The translations under genes were made by a program, and so were the position numbers. A DNA stretch of 8,046 nt, from NCBI GenBank assembly GCA_015520535.1, contig WAPZ01000745.1, forward strand, positions 1 to 8,046, read 5' to 3'. Of this stretch, positions 1 to 5,773 are shown in pieces. The first letter of the stretch is position 1. Every line of letters starts with the position of its first letter. Source of the DNA: Candidatus Heimdallarchaeota archaeon (GTDB taxonomy: Archaea > Asgardarchaeota > Heimdallarchaeia > Hodarchaeales > S146-22). Below the pieces are notes generated by a model. That model did not search any database, was not told where the DNA came from, and saw nothing but the letters and a program-made list of their open reading frames with translations.

Positions 1-102
1 GTGGAATAATTAGTGCGGTATGAGGGTTTTTGTGGAGTCCTACAGATTAAAAGAAGAAATGTTTTTAATGCTATGATAACGAATGTATGGAGGTGAATCC
101 TA

Positions 103-618
103 ATGGAATTTCAAGAAGTAATCCAGCGTCGCCATTCTATTAGATCATTTTTGGAAAAAGAAATAGAATCAGAAAAAATTGAGACTATTATATCTTTGAC
201 TAATTTGGCGCCGTCAGCGGGAAATTTACAAGCGTATGAGGTTTTTGTTATCAAAAATGAAGAACTTAAAAGAAAGTTAGCTTCAGCAGCGTATAGTCAG
301 TCATTTATTCAAGAGGCACCGGTAGTTTTCGTGTTTTTTGCTGATCCAGAACGTTCTGCCTCTCGGTATGGTAGTCGTGGTCGACAATTATATTCATTGC
401 AGGATGCAACCATTGCATGTACGTTTGCGATGTTGTCCGCCGCTGCTTTAGGATTAGGTTCATGCTGGGTCGGAGCGTTTAATGATGAAGAAGTTAAAAG
501 AATTTGTGGTGTGAAGAAAAAAGTCCCCATAGCGATTCTTCCTGTTGGTTATCCTAAAGAATCTGGATATCCGACTTCTCGACGTCCGATAGCTGAAAAA
601 TTTCATGTATTGGAATAA
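103..618 (+). CDS. Small FMN-dependent nitroreductase family protein
   Basis: The 171-residue protein has the length and motif order of the compact nitroreductase family, homodimeric FMN enzymes that pass electrons from NAD(P)H to nitro groups, quinones, flavins or unknown substrates. Visible motifs are RRHSIRSF at residues 9-16 (FMN phosphate/ring contacts in the family), APSAGNLQ at 36-43, an LQDATIAC helix at 99-106, GLGSCWVGAF at 117-126, and LPVGYP at 146-151. There is no signal peptide or membrane segment, so it should be cytoplasmic. The ATG is preceded by a strong Shine-Dalgarno GGAGGTGA at 89-96, six bases upstream, which fixes the start. A TTTTTAAT element at 62-69 and TATGAT at 72-77 are possible promoter elements. 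The next gene is 286 bp away, so an operon is unlikely. Family assignment is firm; the substrate cannot be told. Confidence 0.93.
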   Translation: MEFQEVIQRRHSIRSFLEKEIESEKIETIISLTNLAPSAGNLQAYEVFVIKNEELKRKLASAAYSQSFIQEAPVVFVFFADPERSASRYGSRGRQLYSLQDATIACTFAMLSAAALGLGSCWVGAFNDEEVKRICGVKKKVPIAILPVGYPKESGYPTSRRPIAEKFHVLE

Positions 619-734
619 TTGAGTTAGTTGAGATTTAAGCAAACGCACTTGGGCATGTTATTTAAAGTAACTGCAATTATATCTTTGTTTGCTTACTTGT
701 TTTTGAAATGCCATAAGGAAATTGTGCTTACTAG

Positions 735-741
735 TTTTTTT
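735..741 (+). terminator. T-tract, possible end of nitroreductase transcript
   Basis: Seven consecutive T bases lie about 115 bp after the nitroreductase stop, with no clear hairpin before them. Archaeal termination often needs only such a tract. The rest of 619-813 shows no convincing gene: a TTG-started frame from 628 to 936 lacks a ribosome site and runs into the next gene. Confidence 0.25.
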
Positions 742-813
742 AACCTGTTTTACCTTCAGTATTCTGATTATAGGCCAAAAGTACTGTGCGTTACAGGTAT
801 AGAGTATCACAAC

Positions 814-822
814 TTTTTTATA
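814..822 (+). promoter_or_regulatory. TATA-like promoter element of the 905-2002 gene
   Basis: TTTTTTATA stands 83 bp before the ATG at 905. If it is an archaeal TATA box, transcription would begin about 25 bp downstream, near 845, giving a leader of about 60 nt that includes the ribosome site at 887-894. This rests on sequence likeness only. Confidence 0.35.
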
Positions 823-886
823 CCAAAATACATGAAGAAATCACGAAAAGTCTTATCCATCCTACCTCACCCACTTGTCATGCCAC

Positions 887-894
887 GGTGGAGG
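887..894 (+). promoter_or_regulatory. Shine-Dalgarno GGTGGAGG deciding the start at 905
   Basis: GGTGGAGG ends ten bases before ATG 905 and one base before ATG 896. The upstream in-frame TTG at 875 has no ribosome site. The spacing therefore favours ATG 905 over the longer frame from 875. Confidence 0.6.
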
Positions 895-904
895 AATGTG
901 CTAC

Positions 905-2002
905 ATGTATGTATTCAAAAAAGAAGAAATAAGTAAAGAAAAAAAAGTAAAATATGGAATTGTTGGCATCCTCGTCCTCCTTATGACGATGGGCACGCTG
1001 TTTGTCACTCCTCTTACTTTAGGGGAGCAGATGTATCGTCTTGACAGCTTAACTAAACCCCTCATCGTGAAGATCGGCGAAGATGCCGCTGTCAACACAG
1101 CGGTGTCTACCCTTCAAAAATATTTGGGTAGCTTTCGTATGGTCCAGATTGGCAGCGAACGTGAACTTCAGACAGTATTAGGCAGTCACGTCGCCATCTT
1201 TATCGTGGGACATGGTAACTCTGAAGGATTGGGTGGTACACCAATGCAGGTTGTTCTTACATGGAATTCTATTAAGACATTCTTACAGGCTTATTCTAAG
1301 GCAAAAGCCTATGTCATCGCGTGTGATGCGCAAACATCCTTAGAAAACGTTAACATCAAAGCCTTTGGAACCACTGGGAAAATCGACGCTGAGATCGGCG
1401 CCTTACAAGCTTTGGCAAAATTCTACCTTGATTTCAATAACAAAAATGATTTTATCGGTGTATTATCCGACCTAGTAAGCATATTCTTGTTTAAGCCGAT
1501 AACTTCCTATAAATATTTGGGAATCGAGGGTGATGAGCCAAAATGGATTTTTATCAACGGTGTCGGTCTATTGTTAGCCACTTTTTTGACAGCGAGTGCT
1601 GCCATCGCCAAGAACTATCTCATATCAGCTCTTTATGCCCTAGCAAGTGGATTTGCGAATTATTTGCCATCATTAATATCTATTTTAACATTAATTAATA
1701 ATCTTATTAATGGACAACTTCCAAGCATTGATACCCTTGTAAGTGCAATTTTAGGTACATTGACGTTATTCGTTTCAATCGTGTCTCATTGGGTACGCTT
1801 GATTCCATGGTGGGAGTTATGGAAGGTTGCGGTAATTAAAGGAGAAGAGGCTACAAAACTTAACCCGTCTCCTGCAAGCATTGCTCTCACAATTACTGCA
1901 GCTGTAGTCTTATTTTTAAATTATGCTTGGATTATTCTGAAAATCATTGATGACATAGGCGACAATGATGGAAAGTCACGCATTGCTTGGGTTGCATTCT
2001 AA
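905..2002 (+). CDS. Membrane-anchored protein with caspase-like (clan CD) His/Cys signature
   Basis: Counting from ATG 905 the protein has 365 residues. A single hydrophobic segment (about 18-39) follows a lysine-rich N-terminus, like a signal anchor. Next is a soluble region (about 41-215) that contains AIFIVGHG (98-104) and KAYVIACDA (134-142). A hydrophobic strand ending in His-Gly, followed 30-50 residues later by a hydrophobic strand ending in Ala-Cys, is the signature of clan CD cysteine peptidases (caspases, legumain, gingipain, clostripain). His103 and Cys140 would be the dyad. The C-terminal part has about four hydrophobic helices (near 217-235, 240-266, 275-297, 325-348), ending in a short acidic then basic tail. 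The likely topology puts the catalytic-like domain outside or on one membrane face. I do not recognise the whole architecture; peptidase activity is inferred from two short motifs, and a non-catalytic caspase fold is possible. It stands alone, with its own promoter-like and terminator-like signals. Confidence 0.85.
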   Translation: MYVFKKEEISKEKKVKYGIVGILVLLMTMGTLFVTPLTLGEQMYRLDSLTKPLIVKIGEDAAVNTAVSTLQKYLGSFRMVQIGSERELQTVLGSHVAIFIVGHGNSEGLGGTPMQVVLTWNSIKTFLQAYSKAKAYVIACDAQTSLENVNIKAFGTTGKIDAEIGALQALAKFYLDFNNKNDFIGVLSDLVSIFLFKPITSYKYLGIEGDEPKWIFINGVGLLLATFLTASAAIAKNYLISALYALASGFANYLPSLISILTLINNLINGQLPSIDTLVSAILGTLTLFVSIVSHWVRLIPWWELWKVAVIKGEEATKLNPSPASIALTITAAVVLFLNYAWIILKIIDDIGDNDGKSRIAWVAF

Positions 2003-2006
2003 TTAG

Positions 2007-2138
2007 ATTAGGGAAAAATAAGACATAATAATATAAAGTCGTCCGATAAGAGATCTAACGGCAATACTCTTGGATAACCATTAACCTTAATTCCCACTTT
2101 TTTATTTTTTAATCGATTAAACATTATTTTTTCCTAAT
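2007..2138 (+). repeat. 15-bp inverted repeat with 102-bp loop
   Basis: The left arm ATTAGGGAAAAATAA (2007-2021) and right arm TTATTTTTTCCTAAT (2124-2138) are complementary over 15 positions with one G-T, which an RNA would tolerate as a wobble pair. The left arm begins four bases after the stop of the 905-2002 gene. No target-site duplication is evident at the outer edges, so a miniature transposon is not supported. A long-range 3' UTR stem is possible; chance in AT-rich sequence is also possible. Confidence 0.5.
2098..2110 (+). terminator. T-tract terminator after the caspase-like gene
   Basis: TTTTTTATTTTTT lies 95 bp past the stop at 2002, after a C-rich stretch. This is the form of an archaeal oligo-T terminator; no compact hairpin directly precedes it. 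It sits inside the loop of the 2007-2138 inverted repeat. Confidence 0.4.
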
Positions 2139-2232
2139 AAAACAGACACATTTCGAAAATATTATACTATTAGAACGGTGCTCCTAGAGTTTGCAAGAAA
2201 AGATTCTCACCATGCCTACCTCAAGCATACAA

Positions 2233-2546
2233 TTAAATACGAATCGTCACGTAATATTCACGCGCAGGATTTGTGAACTCTACTCTCTGACCATAATTAG
2301 GCGGCATAACCATCTTTCCCTTGACGTATCACCACATGACCCTTTTAAATATTGCCAATAAATACTATACGTGGTCTCAGGTGAACGACAATCACCATCC
2401 ATCCTCTCTGTGAGATTCTTCATTTTTCGATGATGCAAGGTCACTTGGTAAAGGTTCGTGGTTTCTCCAATGAGTACGGAATAATCAATCGCCTTATCGG
2501 GCTGTTCCTTGCTACAATCCGAGTTTGGGAAAATGTTTAATTTCGT
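2233..2546 (-). pseudogene. Decayed gene remnant, about 100 codons, frameshifted and lacking a start
   Basis: Reading the minus strand from 2546, one frame is open for 88 codons down to a TAG at 2280-2282 and gives protein-like text such as SVLIGETTNLYQVTLHHRK and TYSIYWQYLKG. In a second frame, open from 2328 to a TAA at 2233-2235, the text YVKGKMVMPPNYGQRVEF followed by NPAREYYVTIRI also looks like a real protein end. A single frameshift near 2329-2345 would join the two. A stop at 2547-2549 and no credible start codon at the 5' side suggest the front is lost. I do not recognise the family. The remainder of the 2003-2599 gap shows nothing else coding. The evidence is amino-acid character only, so confidence is limited. 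Confidence 0.35.
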
Positions 2547-2585
2547 TTATCCAGAAAAACCTTGACAAAACCACAATAATAAAGT

Positions 2586-2590
2586 GAGGT
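2586..2590 (+). promoter_or_regulatory. Shine-Dalgarno GAGGT supporting a TTG start at 2600
   Basis: GAGGT ends nine bases before TTG 2600. The next in-frame start, ATG 2630, has no comparable site close in front. This favours the TTG. Confidence 0.5.
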
Positions 2591-2599
2591 CGACCGAGT

Positions 2600-4732
2600 T
2601 TGACAAAGACTGTTGACGTGAGATCAGTAATGTCGATCCTGCGAGAATTAAAGGTTATTTCTTGGAATGACGAGGACTCGCTTATCATCCATCCGAATCA
2701 ACTCGTCAGATGTTCTTTAAAACAGCAGATGATATCACATTCTTGGCGGAAGGCCTTGTTAACTCCCGTGCTCATTCTAGTCTTGTTGTTAAAAATGGTG
2801 TTAAATGAAGCACTGTTACAACAGTTAACCTCTGAAGAGGCCATCAGCATGGATCATGTCTTTGGAGGAACGGAATGGAGTCTCATTCGAGTCGGAGCCT
2901 ATTTTGTCCTTCTCCTCGGAGGAGCAATCGTGTTTTATCGTGCTGCCTTGCTATTGTTAAACCGTTTTATATGGCGTCCACTGCTGTTATCGATGTTTGA
3001 AGAGGCACTTAATGCTGAAACTCGAGGAGGAAATCGTACCGCATCACTCACTTCATCATCCATACATCCTATAACGAAAAGGCGGTTCCGTAGGGGACGA
3101 ACCATGTTATTCTGGACGAGTATGTTTTTCACCTACCTCTTCTTGTCCGTGATTCCATTAGCATTGGTCTATCCCTCACTTGTGCTCAAAACGTTTACTG
3201 TCGTAAGTACTAGCAAGAACCTGCCCTCGTTTAGGGAGACTATAGTAACTTTACTTTTTACCGACATGTTTCTAATGATTCTTTTATACGAATCCATACT
3301 TAGACCAACATTGTTGGCAGCAAAAAGAAAAATGTCGCTGTGCGAAGAAATCGTGATTGATAGTCGTCGTGAATTAATGCGCATCGTTAAAAGAAGATGG
3401 CCACTCACGAAAAAAGAGCGTATCTTAAGTTTTAATTCTATTCAAGGTTTAATTTTGTCCTTTTATCTAGAATCCTTTCCCAAGAAGAACCAACTTCAAT
3501 CCCCGTCTCGTTTAGTGGCAGCTTTACACGTATCATACCGCAGTCATTGTCTCTCCCCTACTTCGACTTCTGGTTCCAACAAGTTCCGGCAGCTTGACAT
3601 GCTCGGTACCAAACTTTCCCCGTTGGTGGCCATTGCGTTGTCTATTGTCATTTTACGCTTCACGGGGTGGAACCTCTACTTGCAACCGTCCATCAACAAG
3701 AAGCATCCAACCTTGGTGCCACAAGATGATCAAGCTGCCGTTCTGACAGCATTAGCATCGTTGTCGGTGCAGGAGATGAAACCATCACAAGTCATTTTTG
3801 ACAATAGTTCCCACATGCCACCACGTCAGAAGGTGATGGTGCACGATGTCCTCATAAGAGCATTAGGGTTGTTAAAACCGTCCACAAAAGCAACACAAAT
3901 TATTTTTACTTCTAATTCCTCCATTGAGGTTGAACAAGACAAGGTTGCATTAGTGTTCCGCAATTGGTTTATCTCTCGTGCCGTCAATCGAGTGGTCCTC
4001 ATGATGTTGACATTACCGTCCACGTTGATTGCATTTCACGTGATACTTGGAATTTCTGGACTGCAATCACCTAGATGGTCATATTTTATCATTGCTATCG
4101 TGGCAGCGATTCTGTCGTGCTTGTTTGCCATAAAAGCCATACAATCCATCCCCATGGACTCGCGGCAACCAGTAGAAAGCGTGCGGTGTTACATTCGTGG
4201 TGGGTCAATGAAACCTTTCATGATTAATCTTGGTAATGTCTGGAGAAATCAATTGTTTTCATTTCTGGCTCAAGGAACGTTTGCGATCTGCTTGAGCATT
4301 TTACTCATCTCCGTTCCCTTTCCTAATCTCGTCACGTTTAGCTTGGGGTCAGAGGGCATGAATCGGCTTGCAATAATTAATGACGTGAATCCACCGATAC
4401 TAAATGTGGCAATTATAATTGCCATTTCATTGTACGCTCTTGCACATGCTAGGTACTTAGCTTGGAGTTACGTGTACCTCCATGGTGGACGGTCATTAGG
4501 TGTGTTAGCGTGGACTAGTCACGTTTTTTTCGTGTTCATGCTTGTTCTTCCAACAACAGTGACAAGTCTCTTGCCTTATAACATGAATGGCATTACCTTG
4601 CTCATGATTCCGTTGTTTCTGATCGGAACAGCAATTGGATTTTGGCCCATTCTTCGCGTTCACGATGAACTGTTTCAAGGTGCAGCTAGCACAGCAGAAT
4701 GGATGAATTTATTTGCGAAAAATCGATCTTAA
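2600..4732 (+). CDS. Large multi-pass membrane protein, possibly divergent FtsX-type permease
   Basis: The 710-residue product starts with TTG behind a GAGGT ribosome site. It has a soluble N-terminus of about 50 residues and roughly ten or eleven hydrophobic helices, near 52-73, 94-120, 169-194, 213-233, 340-356, 465-487, 493-513, 554-574, 599-620, 634-656 and 663-684. A basic loop (about 240-335) and a polar segment of about 100 residues (360-460) separate the blocks. The sequence YIRGGSMKPF (531-540) after helix pair 465-513, and YLHGGRSLGV (626-635) after helix 599-620, resemble each other. Both sit where FtsX-like ABC permeases carry their cytoplasmic R-x-GAS-type motif between transmembrane helices. 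That suggests a two-fold, strongly diverged FtsX-like permease, but I could not confirm the family and no ATPase gene is adjacent. There is no HExxH, so a membrane metalloprotease is not indicated. The coding call is strong; the function is tentative. Confidence 0.85.
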   Translation: MTKTVDVRSVMSILRELKVISWNDEDSLIIHPNQLVRCSLKQQMISHSWRKALLTPVLILVLLLKMVLNEALLQQLTSEEAISMDHVFGGTEWSLIRVGAYFVLLLGGAIVFYRAALLLLNRFIWRPLLLSMFEEALNAETRGGNRTASLTSSSIHPITKRRFRRGRTMLFWTSMFFTYLFLSVIPLALVYPSLVLKTFTVVSTSKNLPSFRETIVTLLFTDMFLMILLYESILRPTLLAAKRKMSLCEEIVIDSRRELMRIVKRRWPLTKKERILSFNSIQGLILSFYLESFPKKNQLQSPSRLVAALHVSYRSHCLSPTSTSGSNKFRQLDMLGTKLSPLVAIALSIVILRFTGWNLYLQPSINKKHPTLVPQDDQAAVLTALASLSVQEMKPSQVIFDNSSHMPPRQKVMVHDVLIRALGLLKPSTKATQIIFTSNSSIEVEQDKVALVFRNWFISRAVNRVVLMMLTLPSTLIAFHVILGISGLQSPRWSYFIIAIVAAILSCLFAIKAIQSIPMDSRQPVESVRCYIRGGSMKPFMINLGNVWRNQLFSFLAQGTFAICLSILLISVPFPNLVTFSLGSEGMNRLAIINDVNPPILNVAIIIAISLYALAHARYLAWSYVYLHGGRSLGVLAWTSHVFFVFMLVLPTTVTSLLPYNMNGITLLMIPLFLIGTAIGFWPILRVHDELFQGAASTAEWMNLFAKNRS

Positions 4733-4748
4733 TTAACATTCGATTACC

Positions 4749-4826
4749 TATCCTCGGCACGGATAAAAACCTTAGGAAAGCAAAACGTCTAGGCATGAAA
4801 GAACATGAATTCAATGTATGGTTTTT
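4749..4826. terminator. Convergent intergenic region with weak hairpin and T-run
   Basis: Between the two convergent stops (4732 and 4855) is a short stem TATCC/GGATA (4749-4753 with 4761-4765, seven-base loop) and, further on, a plus-strand run of five T at about 4822-4826. Either could help end transcription of the plus-strand gene. Nothing else is seen here. Confidence 0.25.
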
Positions 4827-4854
4827 ATACTGGGGCAGATATGTACTGTGCAAA

Positions 4855-5649
4855 TCATTTATGGTTCAAATTCGTTCCACACGCTTTGCAAAAATGAGCG
4901 TTTTCGGGATTAATGGTGTTACAGTGTGGACAGGTTCGGGCAGAGTGTTGCTCGGAAGAACGTGGTGATTTCATCTCTAAAGCGGTAAGACTGTGTTGAG
5001 TTTGCTGAAGTGAATGTTCCTGCTTTTGTTTCAATTTTTTCATAATAGAATGGTAGCTATTTTCTGATGTTATACCTACGTATAGCTGACTGGCAGCACC
5101 ACCTAGGAAAAAGGGATGGAAGGTGAGAACAAACACAACACCCCAGATACAAGCAAAAAGAAGTAGCTGGGATCGTTGTGTTGCAAAGGTGAAAGAGGTA
5201 CTAAGAAACACTTGTCCCTTTACCGCGGTTGGATCTTTTTTTAGGTGACGGTGGAGCATAAATACATGGAGGTTCAGGAATATGACGCCAAGTGGGTTTA
5301 TGAGAAGATAACCCACAACGAAAAAAAGAAAAGGATCCATAAGAGGTTGTGCTTCTTGTTCAATCCCAAGATGTGAGAACACAAAATTTGGAAAACCTAA
5401 AATAAGTACGACGATGATGACCGTAAAAAAGATTCGAAGCGTAGTTTTGGCGGTTATGCTTCCATAATTCCGCATAAAATCGTGAAAAATGGGGTCAGTA
5501 AACACTTCCGAAATAAAATGGTGATAATAGGTTTTTAGGGCGGCATGATAGACATGCTGCCGTATATACAAGTCGGTAAAGAGTAACATGGCTAAAATCC
5601 CACCGACCACCAGTGGATTTTGCAAAAGGATTTCTAAAGGTAAAACCAT
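4855..5649 (-). CDS. Four-helix membrane protein with C-terminal zinc ribbon
   Basis: The 264-residue protein has hydrophobic helices near 11-29, 70-91, 105-131 and 160-185, then a glutamine- and lysine-rich linker (about 203-235) that may form a short coiled coil. It ends in a zinc ribbon: Cys240, Cys243, Cys254 and Cys257 in a C-x2-C-x10-C-x2-C pattern, with the PENAHFCKACG text typical of double-zinc-ribbon type domains. These ribbons occur at the ends of many archaeal and bacterial membrane proteins and are thought to mediate protein contacts on the cytoplasmic side. The membrane part is not a family I recognise. ATG 5649 has only a weak ribosome site, GGCGAG (5659-5664 on the plus strand), nine bases upstream. 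The gene lies 124 bp behind the LRR gene on the same strand; co-transcription is possible but the gap is long and holds promoter-like sequence. Confidence 0.88.
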   Translation of the reverse strand: MVLPLEILLQNPLVVGGILAMLLFTDLYIRQHVYHAALKTYYHHFISEVFTDPIFHDFMRNYGSITAKTTLRIFFTVIIVVLILGFPNFVFSHLGIEQEAQPLMDPFLFFVVGYLLINPLGVIFLNLHVFMLHRHLKKDPTAVKGQVFLSTSFTFATQRSQLLLFACIWGVVFVLTFHPFFLGGAASQLYVGITSENSYHSIMKKLKQKQEHSLQQTQHSLTALEMKSPRSSEQHSARTCPHCNTINPENAHFCKACGTNLNHK

Positions 5650-5749
5650 TCTTCTTCACTCGCCTTTCTTCATTCATTCTTTCTTTTTACCTACAACTTG
5701 TTCTCTTCTTTTCAATTCTTATTTAATGTTACTGTGCTATCAGATGCTG

Positions 5750-5758
5750 TAAATATAG
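5750..5758 (-). promoter_or_regulatory. TATA-like element upstream of the zinc-ribbon membrane gene
   Basis: On the minus strand CTATATTTA lies about 100 bp before ATG 5649, preceded by an A-rich stretch. A second candidate, TTAAATAA, sits nearer the gene at about 5719-5727. Either could serve as a TATA box giving a leader of roughly 45 to 75 nt. Likeness only. Confidence 0.3.
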
Positions 5759-5773
5759 TTTTGTCTATTACGA

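Noticed and set aside
1..102. Tail of an upstream gene
   Set aside because: Only six codons are open before a stop in the best frame (TGA at 21-23), too little to support a gene.
628..936. Plus-strand 102-codon frame with a TTG start
   Set aside because: No ribosome site, unconvincing amino-acid composition, and it overlaps the better-supported start at 905.
2562..2590. TTGACA at 2562-2567 as a bacterial -35 box
   Set aside because: At 17-bp spacing the -10 position reads TGAGGT, which is the ribosome site and not a -10 element.
4699..4968. Plus-strand 89-codon frame spanning the convergent gap
   Set aside because: It starts inside the 710-residue gene and ends antisense to the zinc-ribbon coding region; no ribosome site.
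5495..5677. Minus-strand 60-codon frame starting upstream of ATG 5649
   Set aside because: It lies in another frame over the start of the zinc-ribbon membrane gene and lacks that gene's membrane-helix character.
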